NCBI GenBank assembly: GCA_002416505.1 | Contig: DIAM01000003.1 | Coordinates: forward strand, 1-43,212 | DNA length: 43,212 bases | Direction: 5' to 3' | DNA from: Gammaproteobacteria bacterium UBA5078 | GTDB taxonomy: Bacteria > Pseudomonadota > Gammaproteobacteria > Pseudomonadales > Pseudohongiellaceae | In this document: one piece after another, positions 1 through 9,125 of the stretch | Position numbering within the stretch: position 1 is the stretch's first letter | How the letters are laid out: each line of letters opens with the position of its first letter | Program-made: the position numbers and the translations under genes | The notes under the pieces: generated by a model | What the model saw: only the letters and a program-made list of their open reading frames with translations | Told to the model about the DNA's origin: nothing | The model's database searches: none

Positions 1-6
1 CTCTAC

Positions 7-18
7 TTTTTAAAGAAC
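7..18 (-). promoter_or_regulatory. boxA antitermination element of an rRNA leader
   Basis: On the minus strand this reads GTTCTTTAAAAA, a 10 of 12 match to the rRNA boxA core GCTCTTTAACAA. It lies just downstream of two rRNA-like promoters. An rRNA operon transcribed leftwards beyond position 1 is therefore inferred; the 16S gene itself is not in the window. Confidence 0.6.
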
Positions 19-53
19 TTTTTTCCTGAACCTTCGTGGTTAGGAGGTGGCGT

Positions 54-81
54 ATTATACGCACCCTGTGTGACTTGGCAA
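54..81 (-). promoter_or_regulatory. Promoter P2 of a leftward rRNA operon
   Basis: Minus-strand -35 TTGCCA (76-81) and -10 TATAAT (54-59) are separated by 16 bp. A GC-flanked start region and a boxA follow. The 16-bp spacer and strong -10 are typical of stable-RNA promoters. Confidence 0.7.
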
Positions 82-167
82 GGCATGATCGCGTTTTTTT
101 GCGAATCATTTGAACTCTCCGGGGATCGTTCGTTGCGAAGCTGGTACATCTCGTCACAAGGGCGCGC

Positions 168-195
168 ATTATGCCATACAGATTTAATCTGGCAA
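168..195 (-). promoter_or_regulatory. Promoter P1 of a leftward rRNA operon
   Basis: Minus-strand -35 TTGCCA (190-195) and -10 CATAAT (168-173) have the same 16-bp spacing as the downstream promoter. The discriminator GCGCGCC is GC-rich, as in stringently controlled rRNA promoters. It lies about 35 bp past the tyrS stop, so tyrS and the presumed rRNA operon point the same way. Confidence 0.65.
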
Positions 196-229
196 CAAGT
201 AATTGCCGAAATTGGCCTCTATTTTGTCA

Positions 230-1510
230 TTAAGCCGTAAAGCCTAAGTGGAACAGCTTTTTCCCGCGCTTCAAGACAAAATACTTGCCATACAGAGCTA
301 GGTCTGCGCTTAAAGTTGCCTCGCTAGTTTCCACTCGCTGACCATTAACGCTTACGGCGTTATTCGCAATAAATTCGCGCGCCATTTTATTAGAGGTGGC
401 AAGACCAGTCTCAACTAGCACCTCTACTATACCTTTCGGTAGCACATCCAATTGAGTGGAGGGCAGACCGTCCAGACGCAACTGCTCACAATCCTCAGTA
501 CTAAGCGCCCCTAGATCATTAGAGAACAGCGCGGCACTAATACGCTCGGCCGCAAGCAAGCCTTCGTCTCCATGCACTAGCCGGGTTACCTCTTTAGCTA
601 GGATTCCCTGGGCCTCGGGTTTGCCTTGCGCAGTCTTGTCCGCTTCTTCTATATCAATAATCACACTAGGCGATAAGAAGGTGAAGTAACGCAAAAAAGT
701 ATAGGCGTCGGCATCGGCTGCATTGAGCCAGAACTGATAGAAGGCATAAGGAGATGTCTTCTTAGCATCTAGCCACACTGTACCTGTCTCGGTTTTGCCA
801 AACTTCTGCCCATCCGCCTTCGTTACAAGAGGAATCGTCAAACCATAAACTTGCGCACGATGCATCCTGCGCGTCAGATCGATGCCGCCGGTAATATTGC
901 CCCACTGATCGCTGCCACCGATCTGCAAACTGCAGCCATGACGCTTGTATAGTTCCGCGAAGTCGTAAGACTGCAGAATCATATAAGTAAACTCAGTGAA
1001 GGAGATGCCTGACCCTTCGCGCTCGATGCGCTGTTTGACCGAGTCCTTTTGAATCATAGTGTTCACTGAGAAGTGCTTGCCTACGTCGCGAAGAAAGTCC
1101 AAGACGCTTACATCTTTAGTCCAATCTAGGTTGTTCACCAACATCGCCGCATTACTTCCTGAATCGAAATCCAGGAATTGTTCTAGCTGCCCTTTGATCC
1201 GACTAACCCAAAGCTCCACGATATCGTTTGAGTTGAGTTGGCGCTCAGATGCTTTGAAACTCGGATCACCGATTAGCCCAGTCGCCCCGCCAACCAGCGC
1301 AATAGGTCGATGGCCTGCTTGCTGAAAACGGCGCAGTGCGAGCAGGGGCACCAAATTCCCTATATGAAGACTCTCCGCTGTCGGGTCAAAGCCACTATAT
1401 AAGGTCGTGCTTTGCTTCAACACGGACTTCAACTCATCCCCAGAAGTCATCTGCGAAACTAAGCCCCTACTCTCGAGGTCCCTTATAATGTCTATAGATG
1501 TAGCACTCAT
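230..1510 (-). CDS. tyrS: Tyrosine-tRNA ligase (TyrS)
   Basis: Cytoplasmic class I aminoacyl-tRNA synthetase that charges tRNA-Tyr with tyrosine using ATP. The protein has 426 residues, close to the usual 424 of the E. coli type. The HIGH signature appears as HIGN (residues 49-52) and the KMSKS loop as KFGKT (236-240). The tyrosine pocket segment GGSDQWGN is at 198-205. The C-terminal 70 residues form an S4-like RNA-binding domain (MAREFIANNAVSVNGQRV). It is divergent from the M23 peptidase gene and lies upstream of a leftward rRNA promoter region, an arrangement also known in Pseudomonas. Confidence 0.97.
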   Translation of the reverse strand: MSATSIDIIRDLESRGLVSQMTSGDELKSVLKQSTTLYSGFDPTAESLHIGNLVPLLALRRFQQAGHRPIALVGGATGLIGDPSFKASERQLNSNDIVELWVSRIKGQLEQFLDFDSGSNAAMLVNNLDWTKDVSVLDFLRDVGKHFSVNTMIQKDSVKQRIEREGSGISFTEFTYMILQSYDFAELYKRHGCSLQIGGSDQWGNITGGIDLTRRMHRAQVYGLTIPLVTKADGQKFGKTETGTVWLDAKKTSPYAFYQFWLNAADADAYTFLRYFTFLSPSVIIDIEEADKTAQGKPEAQGILAKEVTRLVHGDEGLLAAERISAALFSNDLGALSTEDCEQLRLDGLPSTQLDVLPKGIVEVLVETGLATSNKMAREFIANNAVSVNGQRVETSEATLSADLALYGKYFVLKRGKKLFHLGFTA

Positions 1511-1643
1511 AACGAATTCCTAAACCAAATTTAATGCTTACAGTGTTGCCCGATCAGCCTCTAGAGGGCGAGGGTACTATATATAGGAGCAACGCAGTCT
1601 CGCGAAGCGGCCGCAGATTTTACACTACTAATCTGAATAAGAC

Positions 1644-1672
1644 TTGACCTGCCTCCTAAAAGTCATAAGAAT
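1644..1672 (+). promoter_or_regulatory. Candidate promoter of the M23 peptidase-anmK unit
   Basis: TTGACC (1644-1649) and AAGAAT (1667-1672) are 17 bp apart, 46 bp before the peptidase start. The -35 is good and the -10 is weak (4 of 6), so this is tentative. Confidence 0.35.
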
Positions 1673-1717
1673 CGCCCTTTTGGGCCGCTCTCTGTCGGCC
1701 GTCAATATATTCAAAAG

Positions 1718-3139
1718 ATGAGATTTAACATTAGAATTTTCATGAGCTTTTGGGATTCTGCAAAACACACTCTAAGCAAGCACTACCCGCGTAATCACCT
1801 TATGTTGGCTAGCGTTTTGAGCTTAGGGCTTACTGTTACTATGGTGTTTGCACCCGACGAATCCGCACACGGCGCGCGTATCGGTGCCACTCCAACGCTG
1901 CCATTCCCTCAGGATTTAGGCGCAAACTCTGCAAAGGCCTTAGCTGAGGCGGAGAACATGCTACCCGTTCTCGTAATCCCCAATAGTGAACCGTCACAGC
2001 ACAATTCAGAATGGACGGACTTAGAGGTGCAGTCAGGGGACAATCTCTCCGCGATATTCACGAAAGTAGGTCTTAGCGCACAAGAAATGTACAAAGTGCT
2101 CAATAGCACCGAAGACGCAAAAGTCCTTAACCGCCTGTATCCAGGCTACCAACTTAGTTTCCACATCCCAGAGGCTGGCAAGCTCGCGCAATTGAAAGTG
2201 CTGAAATCGCCACTAGAAGGCTATCTTTTCACGCTGAATGACAGCGGCTACCAAGTAGAACCGATCCTGCGTACCGCTGAGGTTCGCCCAGTATTCAAAG
2301 AAGGTGTCATCAACGACAGCCTCTTCATGGCGGCAAAGCGCGCTGATATTCCCGCAGTTTCGATTATGGAGATGGCAGACATCTTCGGCGGCGTAATCGA
2401 TTTTATTCTCGATCCACGCGATGGCGACGACTTCAGCCTCTTTTACGAACAGAAATTCCTTGATGGTCAGTTTATTGGCAATGGCGACATCATTGCGGCG
2501 CAGTTTACTAACCAGGGCAAACAGTTCATCGCCGTGCGCTATATAAACGAAGACGGCGAAGTAGGCTACTACAGCCCAGAAGGCGAGAGCATGCGTAAGG
2601 CATTCCTCCGCACACCACTCGACGTATTCCGTATTAGCTCCAATTTTAGCCTTAGCCGCAAGCACCCTATCCTTAACACCATTCGCGCCCACAAGGGAAC
2701 GGATTATGCCGCGCCAAAAGGCACGCCCGTGCGTGCGACTAGTGACGGCGTTGTCACTTGGGCAGCGCGTAATGGCTCATTCGGCAAATTGATTGTGTTG
2801 CAGCATCGCGGTCAGTTCGAGACTAAATACGCCCACCTGAACGACTACGCTTCCGGTATCAAGAAAGGCTCACGCGTAAGGCAGGGAGATATCATCGGCT
2901 ATGTAGGCCAGACCGGCGGCGCAACAGGCCCCCACTTGCATTACGAGTTCCTGATTGGCGGCGTCCACAAAGACCCACGCACGATCGTAGCTCAGCTTCC
3001 TCAGGCAATATCACTCGAACCAGAGGAATTACCGCGTTTCAAAGCACAAACCCAAGATTTACTTCAACGTTTCCAGAAGGAAAGTATTGACGCGCGCCTT
3101 CTTAGCGCCAATATTAGCTCGGAAACGCAGACGCGTTGA
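1718..3139 (+). CDS. M23 family murein DD-endopeptidase (MepM/OapA-like)
   Basis: Envelope metallopeptidase expected to cut peptidoglycan cross-links. The order is: N-terminal membrane anchor or signal (about residues 28-45), a LysM/OapA-like domain (about 100-150, SGDNLSAIF), a Csd3-type middle domain (about 185-310), and a C-terminal M23 lysostaphin domain (320-415). The zinc ligands are visible as HKGTD (H325, D329) and HLH (H406, H408), with a further conserved His in YAHLND (H373). A second in-frame ATG nine codons in (1742) is an alternative start. The gene overlaps the 5' region of anmK, and the pair suits peptidoglycan turnover and recycling. Confidence 0.9.
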   Translation: MRFNIRIFMSFWDSAKHTLSKHYPRNHLMLASVLSLGLTVTMVFAPDESAHGARIGATPTLPFPQDLGANSAKALAEAENMLPVLVIPNSEPSQHNSEWTDLEVQSGDNLSAIFTKVGLSAQEMYKVLNSTEDAKVLNRLYPGYQLSFHIPEAGKLAQLKVLKSPLEGYLFTLNDSGYQVEPILRTAEVRPVFKEGVINDSLFMAAKRADIPAVSIMEMADIFGGVIDFILDPRDGDDFSLFYEQKFLDGQFIGNGDIIAAQFTNQGKQFIAVRYINEDGEVGYYSPEGESMRKAFLRTPLDVFRISSNFSLSRKHPILNTIRAHKGTDYAAPKGTPVRATSDGVVTWAARNGSFGKLIVLQHRGQFETKYAHLNDYASGIKKGSRVRQGDIIGYVGQTGGATGPHLHYEFLIGGVHKDPRTIVAQLPQAISLEPEELPRFKAQTQDLLQRFQKESIDARLLSANISSETQTR

Positions 3140-3182
3140 ACTAAGCTCAAAACTCGCCCTCTTGATGCAGGATGCCCAAAAA

Positions 3183-4304
3183 ATGTCTGCACACGAATAC
3201 TTTATAGGCGTACTCTCTGGCACCAGTATTGACGGTGTCGATTGCGCGCTGGTTGACTTCGCACAGTCTCCGCCCACACTTGTGGCCACGCATTCCCTTG
3301 CGATCCCTGCCCCTCTGCGAGAATCCATACTTACGTTATCTACAGACGAGAAAATTTCGCTGATAGAGCTAGGGGAGACAGATATCGCGCTAGGTCGCCT
3401 ATTTGCCAACGCAGTCAACCAACTACTCGCGAAATGCAACGTGTCCAATCAAGAAATCTTAGCCATTGGCAGTCATGGCCAGACCATTAAGCATTACCCA
3501 TTTGGCGAAAATCGCTTCACTCAACAGATTGGCGACCCCAATACCATCGCGCTGCTCACAGGCATTTGCACGATTACGGACTTCCGCCGAAAAGACATGG
3601 CGGCAGGTGGCCAAGGTGCCCCCCTCGCCCCTCTGTTCCATCAGAGTTTCTTCGCTGATCTCGATGGCCGAAGGGCTATATTGAATCTAGGGGGTATCGC
3701 GAATATCTCTTTACTAAGCCATGGCGAGTTGCCACTGGTAGGCTTCGACACAGGTCCTAGCAATGTCTTGATGGACTCATGGATCGATGCAAAGCAAGAC
3801 CTACCCTTCGATAGCGACGGTGAATGGGCTAGGTCCGGTACGGTTAACGAAGACTTACTTACACTGCTATTGACGGAACCTTACTTGCACCAAGCCTCCC
3901 CAAAGAGCACCGGGCGCGAGTTATTTAACGCTCACTGGTTAGGCGAGAAACTCTCCCACTTTGATTTATTAGCCGATGCAGACGTACAAGCAACACTATT
4001 GGAGTTCACCGCCCGCAGCATCGCCGAAAGTGTCGATTGGCAGGGCGAGCAGGTAGTAGCACTGTACGCCTGTGGCGGCGGTGCCAATAACGTCTATCTC
4101 ATGGAAAGACTGCAGAGTCTAATTGCGCCAGTGCCGGTGGCCAGCAGTTCAGAGGCGAAACTCGACCCGCAGTGGGTAGAGAGCATGACTTTCGCTTGGT
4201 TCGCCCGCAACGCATGGTATGGCGACCCAGTCGACACAAGGTCGGTTACTGGCGCGCAACAAATCTGCATACACGGTGCTATATACGAGGCTTTATCTGA
4301 CTAA
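3183..4304 (+). CDS. anmK: Anhydro-N-acetylmuramic acid kinase (AnmK)
   Basis: Cytoplasmic enzyme of cell-wall recycling: it hydrolyses and phosphorylates 1,6-anhydro-MurNAc to MurNAc-6-phosphate. The start MSAHEYFIGVLSGTS is chosen at 3183 because it has an AGGA element upstream and gives 373 residues (E. coli has 369). An upstream in-frame ATG at 3087 would add 32 basic residues and overlap the peptidase gene. Diagnostic segments are GTSIDGVD near the N-terminus, the ATP-binding NLGGIANIS, and GFDTGPSN. It follows the M23 peptidase in the same direction and ends 3 bp from the convergent erpA. Confidence 0.95.
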   Translation: MSAHEYFIGVLSGTSIDGVDCALVDFAQSPPTLVATHSLAIPAPLRESILTLSTDEKISLIELGETDIALGRLFANAVNQLLAKCNVSNQEILAIGSHGQTIKHYPFGENRFTQQIGDPNTIALLTGICTITDFRRKDMAAGGQGAPLAPLFHQSFFADLDGRRAILNLGGIANISLLSHGELPLVGFDTGPSNVLMDSWIDAKQDLPFDSDGEWARSGTVNEDLLTLLLTEPYLHQASPKSTGRELFNAHWLGEKLSHFDLLADADVQATLLEFTARSIAESVDWQGEQVVALYACGGGANNVYLMERLQSLIAPVPVASSSEAKLDPQWVESMTFAWFARNAWYGDPVDTRSVTGAQQICIHGAIYEALSD

Positions 4305-4307
4305 GTG

Positions 4308-4661
4308 TCAGATTGAGAAAGAAGAGCCGCAACCGCAAGTGGTGCTAGCTAAAGGATTGTTGACGACAAACTTAGCACCCTGCAAACCTTCCACATAGTC
4401 CACCTTTGCGCCCGTCAGGTACTGATAGCTTAACGGGTCTACAACCAGCGCAGCGCCGTGATTCTGCACAATAGTGTCGTCATCGCTGAGCTCTGGGTCG
4501 AAGCTAAAACCATACTGAAACCCAGAACAACCCCCACCGGTTACGAACACCCGCAATTTAAGCGCAGGATTGCCCTCTTCGCTGATCAGGCTTTTAACCT
4601 TCTCGGCGGCGTTCTCGGTCATTGAAATGATCGTTGGATCATGAGATTGCACTGCAGACAT
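4308..4661 (-). CDS. erpA: Iron-sulfur cluster insertion protein ErpA
   Basis: A-type carrier that delivers Fe-S clusters to apoproteins, including isoprenoid synthesis enzymes. It has 117 residues. The three cluster-binding cysteines are seen as GGGCSGF (C45) and TTCGCGSSF (C109, C111). The N-terminal extension and spacing fit ErpA rather than IscA. Convergent with anmK, with only 3 bp between the stops. Confidence 0.95.
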   Translation of the reverse strand: MSAVQSHDPTIISMTENAAEKVKSLISEEGNPALKLRVFVTGGGCSGFQYGFSFDPELSDDDTIVQNHGAALVVDPLSYQYLTGAKVDYVEGLQGAKFVVNNPLASTTCGCGSSFSI

Positions 4662-4746
4662 TGGAATACCATCGCTTTATTGGCTGCGCGAAGAATGAAT
4701 CGTGATACGCGGCGCAGCAGCGCGATTATGGCTAAGTCCGACTAAT

Positions 4747-5238
4747 TCAGTCAACTATTGTTTCGTCATCCGCTTCTCGCGAACGTCGCTCAGACTCTCC
4801 ACCAAAGCCCGATGCCTCGTAGGCGAGGGACTTGGCTTGCGAACCAGACAGCCGCTTCGCGTCTTGTTGGGCACGGGCGATCTGCATGAGGCTGCCATTG
4901 ACCTCTGAGCCCATTACCATCTCTATCAGGTTATAGAAAACATTCCCCATAACGACAGACTTGGCCGCCAACTCCAAGTGTTTGGAGGAGTGTAGATCCC
5001 CTTTCACTAAGCCATTGATCACCGCAGAGGGCACCCAAATCTCACCTTCCACTACACCGGTTTCGGCGATACGAATCAGAGCGCCGGATTCATCGTCGGC
5101 GTAGACATTGCCTTTGATCTTGCCCTCAACGATGAGTTCGCCGTTGAAACGTAGATCGCCAATGATCTCCGTCTGGCGCGATATCAGCGTATGCGCAGGG
5201 CCTGTTACGGCGTTAGTCTTATTGCTCGATCCAAACAT
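4747..5238 (-). CDS. Bactofilin family cytoskeletal protein
   Basis: Polymer-forming protein of 163 residues. A short N-terminal tail is followed by a right-handed beta-helix core of repeated short strands (about residues 15-115, for example GELIVEGKIKGNVYADD and GEIWVPSAVINGLVKGD). The tail is charged and probably disordered. Bactofilins self-assemble into filaments at the membrane and affect cell shape or murein synthesis. It lies 2 bp downstream of the DUF6776-type gene and is probably co-transcribed with it. The nearby anmK and M23 genes make a cell-wall role plausible. Confidence 0.88.
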   Translation of the reverse strand: MFGSSNKTNAVTGPAHTLISRQTEIIGDLRFNGELIVEGKIKGNVYADDESGALIRIAETGVVEGEIWVPSAVINGLVKGDLHSSKHLELAAKSVVMGNVFYNLIEMVMGSEVNGSLMQIARAQQDAKRLSGSQAKSLAYEASGFGGESERRSREADDETIVD

Positions 5239-5240
5239 CC

Positions 5241-5984
5241 TTATACCTCCACTACACTCCAGCTGAATATTTTCTCAACCTTGATTGCTGTTGGCTTACT
5301 AGATTCCGCCTTCACCTCAACTTGGTCGGGCACAAAACCCTCGGGCAGTATGAACTCGCCTTCCAAGTTCTGGAAGTATCTGAAATTGAGCGCCGGGTCG
5401 AATGTCCTATTTTCAGGAAGGATGTCCGTAAGTGGTAACAACTGACGCTGTTCATCGATTCGACCTGCAATAGCGATCTGCACCTTGCCCTCCAAAACTC
5501 GGTCACCGGCGCCAGCCTGCCTGAACACTGCCTTGTAATGGAAACGGCCAACACCCTCTAAAGGCGTAACATCAAACTCGGCGATGATTAGCCCTAACTC
5601 GTCGCTATCTGGCGACATTACTTGGCGATAGAAGGATACATCCTGCTCTAACTGAGAAATGCGCAAACGAAGTGCGCTCACAGTACTCTGCACTTCCTCG
5701 GTAGCTCGTTGATCCACGAGATTGCTGCGCCCGGCGATAGTCAATTCTGAGCGCAACGTATTGAGCTCGTTCTGCGCCTCCCGCAAAGAGGCGCTTAGCC
5801 GCTCATTGTCCGCACTCGTGACGAGGTATTCCCTACCAGCCTCAAACCGTCCGTAGTAATACCCACCTAGCGCGACCACTAGCAAAGCGATGATGATCGA
5901 AATCGACACAAAGGTGCGATACCAGCGCCGATATGGCACCACCATCATTGCTTGTTGCTTGCTACCTTTTACGACATTGGGCAT
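5241..5984 (-). CDS. DUF6776-like membrane-anchored coiled-coil protein
   Basis: 247-residue protein of unknown function. One transmembrane helix (about residues 25-47, ending GGYYYGRFEAG) is followed by a coiled coil (about 55-115, rich in Leu/Glu/Arg heptads) and a C-terminal periplasmic beta-rich domain. It is sandwiched between argC and the bactofilin on one strand with gaps of 22 and 2 bp. From topology and context I infer an envelope partner of the bactofilin. The family name is from memory and less certain than the topology. Confidence 0.75.
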   Translation of the reverse strand: MPNVVKGSKQQAMMVVPYRRWYRTFVSISIIIALLVVALGGYYYGRFEAGREYLVTSADNERLSASLREAQNELNTLRSELTIAGRSNLVDQRATEEVQSTVSALRLRISQLEQDVSFYRQVMSPDSDELGLIIAEFDVTPLEGVGRFHYKAVFRQAGAGDRVLEGKVQIAIAGRIDEQRQLLPLTDILPENRTFDPALNFRYFQNLEGEFILPEGFVPDQVEVKAESSKPTAIKVEKIFSWSVVEV

Positions 5985-6006
5985 AACTCTTGGGTCTCAG
6001 CAGCAC

Positions 6007-7044
6007 CTAAGGAAGCATGGCGATATTGCGCAGGCCTTCACTCTCATCCAAACCAAACATGATATTCATGTTCTGAACAGCCTGTCCGGATGCACCTTTG
6101 ACAAGATTGTCGATCACCGACAACACCACTACCATATTATTGGCAGGCAGATAGCACACGCCGATCTGGCAACGATTACCACCACGCACATTGCGCGTAG
6201 CCGGATACTGCCCGTTTGGCAATACGTCGACAAATGGCTCGTCCTTATAGCGGTCCTCGAACAATTGCTGAATGCTAGATGGGTCTTGACCCGCCTGCAA
6301 TGGCGCATAAAGAGTGGCATGGATGCCGCGAATCATCGGAGTGAGATGGGGAATGAAGGTCAGCTTCACATCCTTGCCCGCATAGGAGTTCAGGCCTTGA
6401 GAAATCTCGGGTAGGTGTCGATGTCCCGAGACACCATAGGCGCTAAGAGACTCAGAGGCCTCCGTCAACAGACTGCCCACTGCCGCCTTTCGGCCCGCGC
6501 CGCTTACCCCCGATTTCGCATCGGCGATCAACATATTGCTATCGACCATGCCCGCTTCGAGCAGGGGCAAGAAACCAAGCTGAATCGCGGTGGGGTAGCA
6601 ACCGGGCACGGCGAGAAGCTGAGCATCGACAATCTTGCTGCGGTTTACCTCGGGCAGTCCATAGACAGCCTGCGCTACATACTCAGGGCTCTCGTGCGTC
6701 ACCTTGTACCACTTCTCCCATAGCGCAATATCGCGCAGTCGGAAGTCGGCGGACAAATCGATCACGCGAACGCCACGCTTAAGTAGAGTAGGCACCGTCT
6801 TCATCGCCACAGCATGGGGCGTGGCGTAGAAAACCAGGTCACACTCGTACAGCGCCTCAGAGTCTGGCGCTGTGAACTCGAGGTCCACGAATCCCCGTAG
6901 GTTGGGGAATAGATCGGCAACGGGCGTTCCTTGCAGTTCGCGAGACGTAATTACCTCTAGGCTCACATCTTGGCGTGGCGCGAGCAGACGTAATAACTCT
7001 ACTCCGGTGTAACCTGTTGCTCCGACTATTCCGACCTTGATCAC
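6007..7044 (-). CDS. argC: N-acetyl-gamma-glutamyl-phosphate reductase (ArgC)
   Basis: Third enzyme of arginine biosynthesis: NADPH-dependent reduction of N-acetylglutamyl phosphate to the semialdehyde. It has 345 residues. The N-terminal Rossmann motif is VGIVGATGYTGVELLRLL. The catalytic cysteine is C149 in VPGCYPTA, and HRHLPEI is the conserved His region. It is the first gene of a leftward block continuing into the DUF6776-type gene, the bactofilin and possibly erpA. No clear ArgR box was seen upstream. Confidence 0.96.
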   Translation of the reverse strand: MIKVGIVGATGYTGVELLRLLAPRQDVSLEVITSRELQGTPVADLFPNLRGFVDLEFTAPDSEALYECDLVFYATPHAVAMKTVPTLLKRGVRVIDLSADFRLRDIALWEKWYKVTHESPEYVAQAVYGLPEVNRSKIVDAQLLAVPGCYPTAIQLGFLPLLEAGMVDSNMLIADAKSGVSGAGRKAAVGSLLTEASESLSAYGVSGHRHLPEISQGLNSYAGKDVKLTFIPHLTPMIRGIHATLYAPLQAGQDPSSIQQLFEDRYKDEPFVDVLPNGQYPATRNVRGGNRCQIGVCYLPANNMVVVLSVIDNLVKGASGQAVQNMNIMFGLDESEGLRNIAMLP

Positions 7045-7200
7045 GGGGTCCTCCTTCGCTTAACTATTGGGCTTAAAGCCGTGTTTTTCGAACCCGGCAT
7101 GATACCCCTGTTTTCCGACTGTATCCATTTTAACAGCTGTGCTAGTGTAGCCGGTCTTGGCATTGCGCCTGTTGATTTACACAGGCACTAAGGGGGAAAA

Positions 7201-7623
7201 ATGCTCTGGGTTAAGGCTTTTCATATCATCGCGGTGATCTGCTGGTTCGCGGCCATCTTTTATCTACCCCGACTGTTTGTCTATCACGCAGCGGCTCAAG
7301 ATCAGCTCAGCAAGGAACGCTTCGTCATCATGGAGCGCAAACTTTTCAACGGCATCGGCACCCCATCGGCGATCGCCACAATTGTGCTGGGCTTCTGGCT
7401 CATCAGCTTCAATGCCTCTTATTATATGAGTTCTCCGTGGATGCACGCCAAGCTCGGCTTGGTGGCGTTACTAATCGTTTATCACATTTTCTGCTGGCGT
7501 TTCCTGAAACAGTTTCGCGACGATAAGAACACTAGAAGTCATGTGTTCTATCGCTATTTCAATGAGATCCCGGTATTCATGCTTATCGGCATTGTCATAT
7601 TAGTGGTCGTTAGACCGTTCTAA
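7201..7623 (+). CDS. hemJ: HemJ-type protoporphyrinogen IX oxidase
   Basis: 140-residue integral membrane protein with four predicted helices. It carries the early conserved His and Trp (WVKAFHIIAVICWF), an Arg in YLPRLFVYH, and the conserved KLGLVALLIVYH segment. HemJ converts protoporphyrinogen IX to protoporphyrin IX in many proteobacteria lacking HemG or HemY. A strong ribosome site (AAGGGGGA) precedes the ATG. It heads a rightward run with thiD, thiE and hemL, so two tetrapyrrole genes lie in the same cluster. Confidence 0.87.
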   Translation: MLWVKAFHIIAVICWFAAIFYLPRLFVYHAAAQDQLSKERFVIMERKLFNGIGTPSAIATIVLGFWLISFNASYYMSSPWMHAKLGLVALLIVYHIFCWRFLKQFRDDKNTRSHVFYRYFNEIPVFMLIGIVILVVVRPF

Positions 7624-7659
7624 ACACGATTTCTCGTCAACCTCCACAGGTCACTGCGC

Positions 7660-8454
7660 GTGAACAGTTCAACCACAAGCAAGCCTAACGTTTTGTGCTT
7701 CTCCGGCCTCGACTCTTCTGGAGGCGCCGGCATACAAGCAGACATCGAAGCGCTGTTCAGCGCCGGCTGCCACTGCCTACCCGTCGTTACCTCCCTAACT
7801 GTGCAAGACACCCGCAACGTCATGTCTGCGCAGGCTGTATCCCCTGCATTATTGATTCAGCAGGCCAGAGCCGTATTGGAAGATGTACCCGTGCACGCAG
7901 TGAAGATTGGCCTACTGGGCAGCATCGGCACTATCGAGGTCATCCACACCATTCTTACGGACTACCCCAAATTACCGGTCGTACTGGACCCAATTCTTTG
8001 GGCGGGCGGAGGTTTCGAGTTCTCAGAGGAGGACATCGTCTCAGCCCTGAAGACTCTGTTAATACCAATGAGCACCGTGCTAACCCCGAACACCCACGAG
8101 CTACGCGCCCTAACCCGTGGTGCCGACACCCTCGATGCCGGTGCTAGTGCCCTAATGGATATGGGCTGCGATCACGTCTTGCTCACTGGCACACACGCCG
8201 AGAGCAGCAATGTGGTGAACACCCTGTATACCTCGCACCAAGACCCGCAATATTTCGAGTGGCCACGTCTGCCAAACGAGTATCACGGCTCCGGTTGCAC
8301 CCTCGCAGCCAGCCTCGCCGCGTATTTAGCCCATGGTTGCGATATCTCAGAGGCAGCCCGTCATGCTCAGCAATACACTTGGGAATCCCTGAACGCTGGC
8401 GAACGCCCGGGTTTTGGACAGTGGCTGCCCAATCGAAGTTATTGGAATAAGTAG
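7660..8454 (+). CDS. thiD: Hydroxymethylpyrimidine/phosphomethylpyrimidine kinase (ThiD)
   Basis: Ribokinase-superfamily enzyme that phosphorylates HMP and HMP-phosphate for thiamine synthesis. It has 264 residues with a GTG start. Motifs are SGGAGIQAD (N-terminal substrate loop), VKIGLLG, DPILWAGGG, TPNTHELRAL, and the anion-hole signature YHGSGCTLAASLA. It lies 36 bp after hemJ and 5 bp before thiE, so thiD and thiE supply HMP-PP and its condensing enzyme together. No TPP riboswitch was recognised upstream. Confidence 0.93.
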   Translation: MNSSTTSKPNVLCFSGLDSSGGAGIQADIEALFSAGCHCLPVVTSLTVQDTRNVMSAQAVSPALLIQQARAVLEDVPVHAVKIGLLGSIGTIEVIHTILTDYPKLPVVLDPILWAGGGFEFSEEDIVSALKTLLIPMSTVLTPNTHELRALTRGADTLDAGASALMDMGCDHVLLTGTHAESSNVVNTLYTSHQDPQYFEWPRLPNEYHGSGCTLAASLAAYLAHGCDISEAARHAQQYTWESLNAGERPGFGQWLPNRSYWNK

Positions 8455-8459
8455 CAACG

Positions 8460-9101
8460 ATGCACCCTCCTCTGCGCGGCGTTTACGCCATCACCGACGA
8501 AAACCTGCTTGCGGGCCCTACCTTGTTCTCGGCCGTAGAAGAGGCGCTTGGCGCCGGGCTTGCACTGCTGCAATACCGCAATAAGAGCGCAGACTGGCAG
8601 AGCAAGTGCGCGGAGGCTACGCAGTTGCTGCACCTGTGCCAACGCTACAACACTCCACTCCTGATCAATGACGACGTAGAACTCTGTCGCGAGATCGGCG
8701 CCGCCGGCGTGCATCTTGGGCAGGCGGACACAAAGCTAGTGGCGGCCCGCCAGAGACTGGGAGAGCAAGCTATTATCGGCATCACCTGCCACAGCGACCT
8801 AAGCCTCGCTTTGCGTGCCCAAGCCGCCGGTGCCGACTATGTCGCCTTCGGACGCTTCTTCCCCTCACACACTAAACCGAACGCGCCACAGGCCTCTATC
8901 CAAGTGCTGCAACAGGCCAAGGCCCAGCTCGCCATCCCGATTGTTGCAATTGGCGGCATCAACGCCGAAAATGGCCAAGCTCTAGTGACGGCGGGCGCGG
9001 ACATGCTAGCGGTCATTCACACTCTTTTTGCTAGCGCCGATGTCGAAGCCCAGGCTAAGGCATTAAACGCCCTATTTCGCACCACCCCAAACACTCGCTA
9101 A
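8460..9101 (+). CDS. thiE: Thiamine-phosphate synthase (ThiE)
   Basis: TIM-barrel enzyme joining HMP-PP and the thiazole phosphate to give thiamine phosphate. It has 213 residues. Visible motifs are LLQYRNK (pyrophosphate contact), NDDVELCREIGAAGVHLGQ (metal-binding Asp region), FGRFFPSHTK, and the C-terminal phosphate loop AIGGINAEN. Start ATG lies 5 bp after the thiD stop, which suggests translational coupling. Confidence 0.95.
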   Translation: MHPPLRGVYAITDENLLAGPTLFSAVEEALGAGLALLQYRNKSADWQSKCAEATQLLHLCQRYNTPLLINDDVELCREIGAAGVHLGQADTKLVAARQRLGEQAIIGITCHSDLSLALRAQAAGADYVAFGRFFPSHTKPNAPQASIQVLQQAKAQLAIPIVAIGGINAENGQALVTAGADMLAVIHTLFASADVEAQAKALNALFRTTPNTR

Positions 9102-9125
9102 TCAGTATTAGAGGAATCCAAGTCT

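Noticed and set aside
1..229. An rRNA gene at the left edge
   Set aside because: Only the promoters and boxA of a leader are visible; no 16S sequence is inside the window.
2213..2692. 159-codon antisense frame inside the M23 peptidase gene
   Set aside because: The sense strand encodes a complete peptidase with zinc ligands; the antisense frame has no family features.
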